Below are positions 8,200-16,456 of a DNA stretch of 43,432 nt, one piece after another (within the stretch, counting starts at the first letter, position 1; each line of letters begins with the position of its first letter). Both the position numbers and the translations under genes were made by a program. Origin of the DNA: a bacterium (GTDB taxonomy: Bacteria > Bdellovibrionota_C > UBA2361 > RFPC01); NCBI GenBank assembly GCA_030431715.1, contig JAUIIO010000030.1, forward strand, positions 1 through 43,432, read 5' to 3'. The notes under the pieces are model-generated. The model saw only the letters and a program-made list of their open reading frames with translations, did not search any database and had not been told where the DNA came from.

Positions 8200-10323
8200 A
8201 TGGTACTGGAAATAGGAACAATACTTGCGGATCGGTACAAAATCCTCAGCGTCCTAGGTGAAGGCGGTGCCGGGGTGGTGTACCACGTAGAAGACACTCA
8301 GGTGACCTTTCAAAAACGTGAGCTCGCCCTTAAAGTCCTCGATGAACGATATTATGACAACAAAGAGGTCCTTAACCGTTTCCAAAACGAACTCCTTATC
8401 ACCGAACAGTTCTCACACGAAAATATCGTCAGAGCAGGTAGCTTTGAGCATGTCGATGATAAGTACTTTATCACCATGGAGTACGTAAATGGGAAAAATG
8501 CTAAGGAGCTCATAGAAGAATATCCGGCAAAGCTTCCTATACAACGTGTCATTCAGATTCTCTACGCCACAGCGTCAGCGCTTGAATATGCACACAGTAA
8601 GGGTATCATTCACCGTGATGTAAAGCCTGATAATATTCTTATGGACGATTCGGGCAGCATCAAAGTATCTGACTTTGGAATCGCGCGCCCCTTGGAAAAC
8701 TATCAGGCGCTCACTGTCCAAGATGACTTTGTCGGCACACGTACCTATATGTCCCCTGAGCAACTTCGCTCTTCTTCAGAGATAGACTATCGCACTGACA
8801 TTTACTCTCTCGGCATTGTCGCATTTGAGCTTCTAACCGGACATCCACCTTTTGAGGCTGAGTCTGAATTTGTCATCTCAAACATGCACTGCACTTCTCC
8901 AATCCCCTCTGCCCTTAAAGAAAATCCAGATGCTCCTGCGTGGATGCAATCGTTTATTGAAAAGTGCTGCGAGAAAGAGGCCTCAAATAGATTTCAATCG
9001 ATGTCTGATATCAAGAAGCTTCTACGCTTGCACCTAAAGGAGGAGCAAACAGGAGATGGTAATTCTTTAACAACAAAGTCAGCAGGTGAAGGTGGTCTTT
9101 CTGCCTACATTTGGCACTGGAAGCTCTACTTCAATCGGCGAAAAAACTTTCTTAAGAAAATAATGATTGCCGCTCTTCTTGGATATCTGAACTTTTATTT
9201 TCTTTTTCCAAACAAAGCACTTGTTTATAGCGGTGAGCTAGGACATGCCCTAGAACCTCTGGCATTTGACTATTGGTTTCCTCTTCGCGATAAGATACAA
9301 GGCACATCTCCGCCCGATAAAACCTCGATTGTGTATATCGACTCGGCTTCATACACACAGCTCAACGCAAATTTACTAAAACCATTTCCTAGAAAATTTA
9401 TCTCTGAAGCACTTCTAGAAATCGCCAAACATAGACCTAAAAAGGTTATTCTTGATATGGTAGCCCTAGATAATTCGTCAGGGCATGAGACAAAAGAAGC
9501 TGAAGAGAGAGCGTTAAAGGAGGCTTATAACCTCGCTGCCGCATTTTCTAAAGCGCCTACCTACCTAGCAAGGACCAGAATCCTAGAGGTCGATCCAGAT
9601 CAACATCTGCGATCTGTTGATGGTCTAAGATCTGCAAAGCTATTTCTTAACAGCATCAAGGGTGAGTTTTACGCCAACCTCTTTGCTTCAAAAGGCGTTA
9701 TCCGCCATTTCTATCACGGCGAACACGACTGGTACGTCCCGACCCCAATGGCACCAATTGTATTTGACAACAAAATCCCAGCAGGCGGGGCACCACAGGT
9801 AGGAGAATATATAAACTACTACGGTAAGAGTAATAGTATCTCAAGTGTTCCGCTTTACCGCATTCTTCAAGGCGATTTCAATCCGACTCTCATTACAGAC
9901 CGCTATATTTTTCTTGGTAGAAAACCTGACCCAACCTCAGAAAAGGACTCTTTCTATACCCCATACCGTGTAAAAGTACCGGGGGTAGAGATTCATGCAA
10001 CGATACTTTCTAATATTGTTGATAAGGAGTGGATCAAGCGCCTTCCACGAGGTGCTGAGACTTTTCTTGTCATAGCTATCACCACCCTTCTCTGCTACGC
10101 GATTATTACAGCGGAACCGCGTGTGGGACTCTTATTAACGATTGGATCCAGTTCTGGGGCTTTTGCTCTTAGCTTCTTACTTTTTTTAAATACTCTGTAT
10201 GTCCCCGGGCTCATAACTTTGCCACTGCTTTTATTTGGAACCTACCTCTTTGCCCACGTTACTCTCTTACAGCGAGTTTACGCTTTCCTTGAGAATATTG
10301 GCTTTGAACGAAAACTCAAATAG
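8200..10323 (+). CDS. Membrane Ser/Thr protein kinase with CHASE2 sensor
   Basis: The product is 707 residues. The N-terminal Hanks-type kinase domain (about 12-285) has GEGGAGVVYHVED, the ATP-anchoring lysine in LALKVL, HRDVKPDNIL, DFG and the GTRTYMSPEQ activation segment, so it looks active. A membrane helix near residues 318-338 leads into a CHASE2-like extracytoplasmic domain (about 345-620, TSIVYIDSASYTQL and KKVILDMVALDNS). Three closing membrane helices follow (FLVIAITTLLCYAII; LLLTIGSSSGAFALSFLLFL; GLITLPLLLFGTYLFA). This is the usual CHASE2 topology, here placed after the kinase. It ends 4 bp from the stop of a convergent second kinase gene. The ligand is unknown. Confidence 0.9.
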   Translation: MVLEIGTILADRYKILSVLGEGGAGVVYHVEDTQVTFQKRELALKVLDERYYDNKEVLNRFQNELLITEQFSHENIVRAGSFEHVDDKYFITMEYVNGKNAKELIEEYPAKLPIQRVIQILYATASALEYAHSKGIIHRDVKPDNILMDDSGSIKVSDFGIARPLENYQALTVQDDFVGTRTYMSPEQLRSSSEIDYRTDIYSLGIVAFELLTGHPPFEAESEFVISNMHCTSPIPSALKENPDAPAWMQSFIEKCCEKEASNRFQSMSDIKKLLRLHLKEEQTGDGNSLTTKSAGEGGLSAYIWHWKLYFNRRKNFLKKIMIAALLGYLNFYFLFPNKALVYSGELGHALEPLAFDYWFPLRDKIQGTSPPDKTSIVYIDSASYTQLNANLLKPFPRKFISEALLEIAKHRPKKVILDMVALDNSSGHETKEAEERALKEAYNLAAAFSKAPTYLARTRILEVDPDQHLRSVDGLRSAKLFLNSIKGEFYANLFASKGVIRHFYHGEHDWYVPTPMAPIVFDNKIPAGGAPQVGEYINYYGKSNSISSVPLYRILQGDFNPTLITDRYIFLGRKPDPTSEKDSFYTPYRVKVPGVEIHATILSNIVDKEWIKRLPRGAETFLVIAITTLLCYAIITAEPRVGLLLTIGSSSGAFALSFLLFLNTLYVPGLITLPLLLFGTYLFAHVTLLQRVYAFLENIGFERKLK

Positions 10324-10327
10324 TGGC

Positions 10328-11335
10328 TTAAGCTAAAACAAGAGCCGCAAGAAACACAACGGTGCCTATAAGCAGGCTTAATGTGACAAGCCGCATGATT
10401 GGGGACATGCTTTTGTAAGAACGTAGAAGTTTTTTAAAAACATTTGGCGAAGCCTGCTCTTGATTTTGCAGAGATGGGTTTTGGACAAAGTACGCTGGTT
10501 CTTTAAAAAAGTCCGCTATCATCTCCTCAGCAGTTTGATAACGTTTATCAATATCTTTTCGAGTAGCCTTTCTTATTATGTAGCGATATTTGGCCGACAC
10601 CTTACTTAATGATTCCTCTGAAATTGCAAAATCTGTATCTATAAGGTGCTGGGCGAGCTTTTCTCCCCTAAGCTCAGAGTTCAGCATCTCACCTGTTGCT
10701 ACCTCAAGTAGCAGTATGCCAGCCGCATATATGTCACCACGCGGCTCATAAATATTTTTTAAAAGATACTCAGGCGGGAAGTACTGTATGGTACCTATAA
10801 AGGTTCCCGGCTTTGTCTTTATTGCACCACCCTGAGTTTTGATAATTCCAAGATCCGTAAGAACGGCATCGCCGTTCTTACGTAGTAAGATATTCTCCAG
10901 CTTAATGTCTCGATGAGAAATTCCTCTCTTATGTAATTCGGAAAGAGCTGAAAGTATTTGACCAAAAATTGTATCAATTTGATCATCCGGTATATGCCCT
11001 TGTGAAAGCCGAGCCCTCAGATCACACCCATCAATATATTCCATTGTAAAAGCACTGCGATTTTTGAAATGAGTATCACAGATCTCTGCTTCTTTGATGA
11101 AATAGGTATCGTATACTTTTATAAGATTTGGATTATCAATCTCAAGGCTCACTTGCGCTTCCTGAATGAAACGCTCCGCCGTGTGTTGATCAAGGGCCTG
11201 ATCGTTGGTAAGCACCTTAAGCGCAAGCTTCTTATGCTCGTTTAGAACATCTTCAACTAGGAAAATAGACCCGACACACCCTTCACCGATAGGCTCAATG
11301 ACTCTGTACCGATCAAACAGCAACTGCGCAACCAT
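10328..11335 (-). CDS. Ser/Thr protein kinase with C-terminal membrane anchor
   Basis: This is a 335-residue Hanks-type kinase. It has GEGCVGSIFLVED, LALKVL, SHRDIKLENILL and a GTIQYFPPEY activation segment. The metal-binding DFG is DLG, a tolerated variant. A single hydrophobic C-terminal segment (LVTLSLLIGTVVFLAALVLA) anchors it with the kinase in the cytoplasm and almost nothing outside. It is convergent with the CHASE2 kinase. The start codon has no clear Shine-Dalgarno. A TACTAT hexamer ends 8 nt before the ATG, so the message may be leaderless (inference, weak). Confidence 0.88.
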   Translation of the reverse strand: MVAQLLFDRYRVIEPIGEGCVGSIFLVEDVLNEHKKLALKVLTNDQALDQHTAERFIQEAQVSLEIDNPNLIKVYDTYFIKEAEICDTHFKNRSAFTMEYIDGCDLRARLSQGHIPDDQIDTIFGQILSALSELHKRGISHRDIKLENILLRKNGDAVLTDLGIIKTQGGAIKTKPGTFIGTIQYFPPEYLLKNIYEPRGDIYAAGILLLEVATGEMLNSELRGEKLAQHLIDTDFAISEESLSKVSAKYRYIIRKATRKDIDKRYQTAEEMIADFFKEPAYFVQNPSLQNQEQASPNVFKKLLRSYKSMSPIMRLVTLSLLIGTVVFLAALVLA

Positions 11336-11440
11336 AGGCCGGTATAGTACCCCGTTTGTTAAGATCGCAACAGGAGAAAAAGGGGACGGTGCTGGTGAAG
11401 GGTAATGGGTAGGAGCGAGGGCGAGGTTCGACCTAATCGG

Positions 11441-11460
11441 CCTCAGCTACTCGTAATGAC
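11441..11460 (+). repeat. Short dispersed repeat fragment
   Basis: CCTCAGCTACTCGTAATGAC recurs in slightly different form at 16485-16504 as CCTCAGCTCCTCGCAATGAC (18 of 20 bases identical). It is probably a degraded copy of the same dispersed element. Confidence 0.5.
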
Positions 11461-11552
11461 GGTGATCCTATACCTTATTATTTTGGAGCAGGATTAGGAC
11501 AAGGAGCAGGTCAAGGTGAGATTTTAGGGTAATCGAGGGAAAGGGTCTGCTA

Positions 11553-11614
11553 GGGTGAACGCCCATCAGGCGAGAGGGACTGCAAGTCCCTAGCCCGAAC
11601 GGCGAGCGCAAAAA
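11553..11614. repeat. Structured repeat unit 1 (covarying stem)
   Basis: The unit begins GGGTGAACG, contains a 7-bp stem AGGGACT-GCA-AGTCCCT (11575-11591), then GCCCG and GGCGAGCGCAAAAA. Unit 2 has the same order of blocks but a different stem sequence with pairing preserved. It lies downstream of the large RNA's terminator on the minus strand and upstream of the kinase gene at 11335. Confidence 0.7.
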
Positions 11615-11660
11615 CCACGTATAGCATAAAAATAAAAGTGGTGCGCAACAAACTAAAAGG

Positions 11661-11729
11661 GGGTGAACGAGCGATCAGCGAGAGAGGGGGCAAAGCCCCC
11701 TGGCCCGGAGCGGCGAGCGCAAAAAAAAA
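11661..11729. repeat. Structured repeat unit 2 (covarying stem)
   Basis: The unit begins GGGTGAACGAGCGATCAG and contains the stem AGGGGGC-AAA-GCCCCCT (11685-11701), then GGCCCGGAG and CGGCGAGCGC followed by nine A. That A9 tract is also the U tract of the terminator at 11721-11758, so this unit abuts or overlaps the end of the large RNA. Confidence 0.7.
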
Positions 11730-11758
11730 GCGCGGCTGGTAGGCTATACCATCCGCGC
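11721..11758 (-). terminator. Intrinsic terminator of the large RNA
   Basis: On the minus strand the arms GCGCGGATGGTA and TACCAGCCGCGC form a 12-position stem with one mismatch and a five-base loop. Nine T follow immediately (A9 at 11721-11729 on the plus strand). There is no T run on the plus-strand side, so orientation is clear. No minus-strand protein gene lies directly upstream, which makes it the expected 3' end of the non-coding transcript. Confidence 0.85.
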
Positions 11759-11932
11759 GAAGTGGTTATTTGTTATCCCCGTCAAGGCACGAACCACCAC
11801 AGCTCGTCTGCATTACTGCAGTTACCCTGCGGCCCTTTCGGGCGCCCGCGAAATTATCGCGAGCCGGGATACCATTAAGGAGGTACTGGGTAAACTCGTA
11901 AGCTCCACCATGCACTCTCCGGAAGCTTCCAC

Positions 11933-11977
11933 CTCTTCAGATATGATAGCTGGTAACTTATCACGTATCCTGAAGAG
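11933..11977 (-). other. Long hairpin in the large RNA
   Basis: The arms CTCTTCAG and CTGAAGAG pair perfectly. The helix continues inward through ATA/TAT and TGATA/TATCA, with one 1-nt and one 2-nt bulge. This gives about 16 base pairs around a ten-base loop, the strongest local helix in the transcript apart from the terminator. Confidence 0.75.
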
Positions 11978-12112
11978 CGGTTGAATAGTTATAGCTGTTC
12001 ATTCGTGTTGCTCTATCGGTATGTGCTCTGGATTCTCACCTTGCACATCCTGTTGTCTGTTGACGGCTACCAGACCGTAAACAATCGGGGGCTTACCCGG
12101 CTGTTTTCGACA

Positions 12113-12160
12113 GGCCCTCTGGGGTTTCACCAGCGGCGGATTTTCACCACCTCTTGGGCC
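12113..12160 (-). other. Three-way junction with twin UGAAA loops in the large RNA
   Basis: On the minus strand GGCCC (12160-12156) pairs with GGGCC (12117-12113). The two arms inside are GGUGG-UGAAAAU-CCGCC and CUGG-UGAAACC-CCAG. Both loops begin UGAAA. A third related sequence, GGUGAAACCCCA, occurs near 12925-12938 in another hairpin of the same transcript. Confidence 0.65.
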
Positions 12161-13086
12161 AATGAACAGATATTCTAACCTGAGTAAAGAGTTCATTACG
12201 TAGCTTAACACCTGTCCAAAAATAACATTCCGGGGTCAAGTATCGTCTGGAGAAACTCCAGCGGAACAAGTCCGGTATAAAGCGAAATTTTTGAACCATC
12301 ATCTACTCGGAGTGCTTCTAAAGTTACAAGAACTTTTACCTTTTACCTGTGCCTATTGTATTCCCTTTTGGGGACTACGCCGTCCGGAGATACTCTTTCG
12401 AGGATAACCGGGCGGTTGGCATTTATACAGGCGCCAACAGAGTTAGTGTTGTTACACTCCTGGGGAAGTTAGAACGTCCTCGGTAAAGAGCAAACTATCT
12501 TCCCTGCCCCATAAGTACATTCTCCATTTCAGAAGAAGACTTTGCTAAAGCATTGCTATAGCGAGGGCACAGTATTTTGCGGTGCTTTACAGGTGATGTG
12601 CTAAATATATGCTAGCAAAAGCAACACATTTTTTTCGGCAATTGGTATCAGAGTTTCCCCTGAATTTAACACCAGCGTCTGTTTTAAACGCCTTACAGGC
12701 AGGTTTGTATCACAGTACATAACCACATTCCTGTAAACTTGCCGGGCTTTCACAACGAGACACTCAGAGAGAAATTTACATTATCCTGCGTGTTCTTTTC
12801 TCGTTGCACACATCCCTGCTCAGGCTAAGCTCACTCGCGGCGACTCTAAAAAGAGCGCTGCTTCACATCGTGTTACCAACGTGATGTGCTCTGCCTGGCA
12901 GCTCACAAGACCATTTTGGTACAGGTGGGGTTTCACCTCCTGTATCTGGCTCATGGCTGCAAACGCGGAGAGTACGCCTGACGTTGACTTTCATTTACAA
13001 AAAACCGCTCTCTCGAGGATAATCTGTAAATCGGGTCTCCCCTTTAAAGTCACTAAACGAAAATTGTTTCTATCTTCGTTTGCGTC

Positions 13087-13147
13087 GTCCCAGTCAGAGG
13101 TAATTTTGTTACTCCTGATTGGGACTAAGGTATTTCGCAATACCTTA
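13087..13147 (-). other. Adjacent hairpin pair in the large RNA, one with GCGA tetraloop
   Basis: One hairpin closes with GTCCCA/TGGGAC (13087-13092 with 13120-13125), continuing inward with G-U pairs. The next is a perfect 9-bp stem, UAAGGUAUU/AAUACCUUA on the minus strand, capped by a GCGA tetraloop (13135-13138). The two are directly adjacent and could stack. Confidence 0.75.
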
Positions 13148-13786
13148 TGCATACTTCTTATCCACCGAACCAAGTGCAGTACCCGATTCGGCACTCCTGC
13201 ATTCCAGTTTTACGTGGTGTACAGGACTTTTTACTGCTGCATTTGATTAATGCACCGTAAACAAGCTGAATTCTCTTACCGACGAAACACCCCCGAAAGG
13301 GTTAAACATGTCCTTCGGTCTCAATTTCGTGAGCCTTTACTGCTGATGTCGCAGCTGGCTTACGTCTCAACTCGTGTGCATCACCCGGGAGACCAGCGGC
13401 TTTTTCGCCGTTTAGTGCTGCTGACAGTTTGCGCTGTCTGCGGCCTAAATCCCTGCATGGGAATCGTCCGGGTATGTAGCAGTCGGGAGTAAAGTGCTAA
13501 GAAAAATTTCGTACACCCAATCCCTGTCCGCGTTCTGGTTTCCTCCCACATATGCCATTTGGAAGAAAACTGTCTTTCCCCCGTCACCGGGGAAAACGCT
13601 TTCGTAATAGAAGCTTAGTATTACAAGTGAAATTAACGCCTCTCATCCGGAAGTATGTCAGCTCACGCTGTATACTGTCTCTGGAACAACTCTGAACCAC
13701 TTAAGGAGATTTAACTCATAAGGGCGGTTGAACCCGGTATGAGTAGGAGATTAAAGCAGATGTAAAACTTCCTTACTCTAGAGACC

Positions 13787-13816
13787 ATAATTACTCGACG
13801 GGTTTTCAAAAATCAA
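13787..13816 (-). promoter_or_regulatory. Candidate promoter of the large RNA
   Basis: On the minus strand TTGATT (13816-13811) and AATTAT (13792-13787) are separated by 18 bp, placing a start near 13780. Each hexamer matches the sigma-70 consensus at four of six positions. A second candidate upstream is TTGATA (13882-13877) with TGTATT 17 bp later, giving a start near 13848. The sequence alone does not decide between them. Confidence 0.3.
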
Positions 13817-13874
13817 CGAAAATCGTCACCGCCTAAAAGAAAAAATTTCAATAAATACAAATAGTTTATTCACT

Positions 13875-13897
13875 TTTATCAACACCCTGTTGATAAA
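13875..13897. promoter_or_regulatory. Perfect palindrome, candidate operator
   Basis: TTTATCAACA and TGTTGATAAA form a perfect 10-bp inverted repeat around CCC. It lies in the gap between the divergently oriented large RNA and the flippase-like gene. It overlaps a TTGATA -35 candidate for the RNA. No T run follows on either strand, so a protein-binding site is more likely than a terminator. Otherwise the stretch 13787-14056 is AT-rich and I see no gene in it. Confidence 0.5.
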
Positions 13898-14056
13898 GTC
13901 ACTAGTTGCCAACGAACAGATGTAAATAGTTTTAATAAGCTTAAATCCGCCCTGAAGACGCTATCTAGAACACCGTTACTTTGGGTTTATGCGCTGTCTT
14001 GAAGCATTGCTCTCATTCTGTTCTATTGTGTTGCACGAGTAGTTCTAGTTTTACAA

Positions 14057-15028
14057 ATGAAATCAATCCTCTCTAGATACATTCCATGGGTGATAACAAT
14101 AGTAGCGCTCTACTTTGCGTTTAAGGGGATCGATCCACAAACACTCAAACGGAGCTTACTTGAAGCAAAACTTTCAAGCCTTGTTCTTGCTCTCATATTT
14201 ACGGTCTTTTCCTATGTGTTTCGAGCAAGGAGGTGGCAGTACCTCTTTAGCAAACCGGTATTTAAGTTTAAGCAAAGTCTTGAAATACTTTTTCTAGGTT
14301 TCTTTATGAATAACGTCTTGCCTGCAAGAACAGGCGAGATCGTTCGCGCGCACATGGGCGCAAAAGCATCCGGTGAAAAGCGCACACTTGTACTTGCGAG
14401 CATCGCACTCGAGCGACTCCTAGATGGCATTATGCTCAGTGCCCTTTTCCTACTCTTTGCTACAAGAATTGGTGATGAAGAGTTATCTACGAACATGTCT
14501 TATGTAGCGATTCTTTTTGCAACCGCATTACTTGGCGTTGCGGTCTTGTTACTCTCTAAGAATCTCATTCTCGGAATCATAGAAAAATTTCATAATAGAT
14601 CGCCTTCAAAAACGAGCGATTATCTGCTTGACCGGGTAGAGGTTTTCTTAAATGGTCTAAGCCCCCTATTCTCGCTTCGCAATGCTCCTATTCTGATATT
14701 CTGGTCACTGGTGGTATGGTTTATTGAGCTATGCGTATACCTGTTTGTTGGAAACGCCTTTAGTGTGCCTCTGTCTCTTCCCTACGCCGTACTCTTTCTG
14801 GTCACTGTGAATTTTAGCTCCCTTATTCCAGCAGCTCCCGGCGGAATTGGCGTAATTGAAGCCGTTACTACAACGGTGCTGGTATCTCTCGGAATCGAGA
14901 AAGAGATTGCGCTCGCAATGGTATTTAGCCAACACCTCATTCAATACATCGTAGTAGGTGTTCCTGGGGCATTTGCTATGTTAAAGTTTAAGCCAAAGCT
15001 TGATGTGAACGAATCCTCAACTGCATGA
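14057..15028 (+). CDS. Flippase-like integral membrane protein (LPG synthase TM / UPF0104 family)
   Basis: The 323-residue polytopic protein starts with a membrane helix (YIPWVITIVALYFAFKG) and has about seven to eight hydrophobic segments. Family-like motifs are RARRWQYLF, FMNNVLPARTGEIVRAHMGA and FSSLIPAAPGGIGVIEA, the last being the conserved Pro/Gly loop of the YbhN/AglD-like group. Members move or modify lipid-linked precursors. Its TGA overlaps the ATG of the following glycosyltransferase (ATGA), which points to translational coupling and a shared lipid-linked sugar pathway. The substrate is not predictable from sequence. Confidence 0.85.
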   Translation: MKSILSRYIPWVITIVALYFAFKGIDPQTLKRSLLEAKLSSLVLALIFTVFSYVFRARRWQYLFSKPVFKFKQSLEILFLGFFMNNVLPARTGEIVRAHMGAKASGEKRTLVLASIALERLLDGIMLSALFLLFATRIGDEELSTNMSYVAILFATALLGVAVLLLSKNLILGIIEKFHNRSPSKTSDYLLDRVEVFLNGLSPLFSLRNAPILIFWSLVVWFIELCVYLFVGNAFSVPLSLPYAVLFLVTVNFSSLIPAAPGGIGVIEAVTTTVLVSLGIEKEIALAMVFSQHLIQYIVVGVPGAFAMLKFKPKLDVNESSTA

Positions 15029-15780
15029 CTCCAGATCTCTCTATTGTAATCCCCGCCTATAATGAGGCTACAAGGCTCCCACCAGCGTTAGATGAGATCT
15101 TAGCATATCTTCAGAAAAGCAACTCTACGAGTGAGATTATCGTTGTCGACGATGGTAGCTCAGACCGTACCGCTGAAGTAGTAAACGAATATGCTGCAAA
15201 TCACAGCATTGTTTCCCTTCACTCTCTCAGCCGCAATCAAGGCAAAGGGGCCGCAGTAAAAGCCGGGGTATTAGAATCAAAAGGTGAATTGGTCCTCTTT
15301 TGCGACGCCGATGGATCAACGCCGTTCTCAGAGATTGAACGTTTAAAATCACAGATTGATGCCGGAGCTGACGTAGCAATTGCTTCAAGAGCACTCTCTG
15401 GAGCTGACACAGCGGTAGAGACATCATTCCACCGTAAAGCCTTAGGGCGCCTCTTTAATAAAGCTATTAATATTATAGTGCTGCCCGGGATAGCAGATAC
15501 TCAGTGTGGCTTTAAGCTCTTCACAAAATCTGCAGCTAAATTTATCTTCTCACACCAACGCTCTACAGGCTTTAGCTTCGATCTTGAACTTCTCTATATC
15601 GCCAGAAAAGCCGGGCTCACCATTAAAGAAGTGCCTGTAAACTGGCACAATGTCCCCGGCTCGAAGGTAAATCTGTTGCTAGACGCCATAAGAATGTTCC
15701 GTGATGCTCTTAAGATTCGTTCGTGGCATAGCGGAATATCCCCTGAAATATACCGAGCAGAAGTAGAGAGAGCCGGCTAA
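15025..15780 (+). CDS. Family 2 glycosyltransferase (dolichyl/polyprenyl-phosphate sugar transferase-like)
   Basis: The 251-residue GT-A fold enzyme has LSIVIPAYNEATRLPPALDEI, DDGSSDRT, the metal-binding FCDADGST and TQCGFKLFT. This is the pattern of DPM1/ALG5-like enzymes that transfer a sugar from a nucleotide donor to a polyprenyl phosphate. It has no C-terminal membrane helices, so it is probably peripheral and works with the membrane protein encoded just upstream, whose stop overlaps its start by 4 bp. Sugar specificity is unknown. Confidence 0.9.
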   Translation: MTPDLSIVIPAYNEATRLPPALDEILAYLQKSNSTSEIIVVDDGSSDRTAEVVNEYAANHSIVSLHSLSRNQGKGAAVKAGVLESKGELVLFCDADGSTPFSEIERLKSQIDAGADVAIASRALSGADTAVETSFHRKALGRLFNKAINIIVLPGIADTQCGFKLFTKSAAKFIFSHQRSTGFSFDLELLYIARKAGLTIKEVPVNWHNVPGSKVNLLLDAIRMFRDALKIRSWHSGISPEIYRAEVERAG

Positions 15781-15872
15781 ATACACGCAAAACACAAGCA
15801 GTAGCCCGACTTTGTTAGCAAATGAAATTAGTTTAAAATGCATACCAATCTGAATTAGAGGAGTATTCACTA

Positions 15873-16403
15873 ATGTCAAGAAACCCTGCCAACGCAGATG
15901 CACGTTCATTTGATCAGGAAACACCTGTTCCACTCTCGGCCGTTGAGTCTTCTCAACCTCGAAAGATACAAAGCGGACTCCAACTAGATCAGGTCTATCC
16001 GAAACTCGCAAAGATTTACCAAAAGTGCTTCCAAGGCTCAAGAAATCCTGACAAAGCCGGATTCATCGAGTTTTTAGATCAGAACATTACTGAACTCTCT
16101 GTTGGAGCCAAATACAAGGTCACAATTACCAAACGCACAAGAAAGCCAGATCCTGATGACATGAGACGCTCTATTCCGGCTGAAGAAGAAAATCGAAGCG
16201 AGGGTATACTTGTGGGGTTCTCATTTAAAGTAGACAAGCTTCAAATCATACTTCTTGATGACACCAACACTGAAAAGAAAATCACAATTGACCCCGGCGC
16301 CTATTTCGACATGCTTTCACAGTTCTCCTTTCTCGTCGGTAACGGAGGCTTGAGCTACTCAGACTCAAAAAGCGAACTCTTCCGTTTGGAGAAAGTGAGC
16401 TGA
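15873..16403 (+). CDS. Unknown 176-residue protein
   Basis: I do not recognise this protein. It begins after a clear GAGGAG ribosome site. It has no signal peptide or membrane helix. The first 35 residues are Pro/Ser/Gln-rich and probably disordered. The remainder looks like an alpha-beta domain with a beta-rich centre (AKYKVTITKRTRKPD; ILVGFSFKVDKLQIILLDD; KKITIDPGAYFDML). It lies 92 bp after the glycosyltransferase on the same strand and may belong to that unit. Confidence 0.75.
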   Translation: MSRNPANADARSFDQETPVPLSAVESSQPRKIQSGLQLDQVYPKLAKIYQKCFQGSRNPDKAGFIEFLDQNITELSVGAKYKVTITKRTRKPDPDDMRRSIPAEEENRSEGILVGFSFKVDKLQIILLDDTNTEKKITIDPGAYFDMLSQFSFLVGNGGLSYSDSKSELFRLEKVS

Positions 16404-16456
16404 GATAGTTTAGGTATCAGGGTTGTACTAGCAACAGCAGTTCAGTGGTGACTACA

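Larger units (their letters stand above)
11721..13786 (-). ncRNA. Large structured non-coding RNA candidate (about 2.06 kb)
   Basis: No convincing protein is encoded here. The longest open frames are 70 residues on the minus strand and 121 on the plus strand, with no ribosome site or domain. Many local inverted repeats occur: 11762-11767/11792-11797, 11808-11821, 11832-11843, 11847-11861, 11933-11977, 12055-12075, 12113-12160 (three-way junction), 12247-12261, 12416-12437, 12445-12458, 12693-12736, 12753-12806, 12864-12888, 13087-13125, 13126-13147, 13317-13394, 13423-13438, 13580-13593 and 13677-13785. Read on the minus strand, four hairpins have GNRA loops (GUGA, GCGA, GAAA, GAAA), and the region ends in a strong terminator. 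It matches none of the rRNA, tmRNA, RNase P, SRP or 6S motifs I know. The 5' end is uncertain (about 13780, or up to 13850). The role is unknown. Known giant bacterial RNAs (OLE, GOLLD, ROOL) are shorter, and I cannot test homology here. Confidence 0.65.

Noticed and set aside
12900..12945. Group II intron domain V-like sequence (GAGCCAGATACAGGAGGTG on the minus strand)
   Set aside because: The arms do not give the 34-nt domain V pairing with its bulge, there is no reverse transcriptase and no intron boundary consensus.
12881..13492. Open frames of 121 and 80 residues on the plus strand inside the large RNA
   Set aside because: No ribosome site, odd composition (Cys/Phe/Trp rich), no domain, and the DNA is explained by RNA hairpins read from the other strand.
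11721..13786. 23S or 16S rRNA on the minus strand
   Set aside because: None of the invariant rRNA stretches I know are present and the length and order of helices do not fit.
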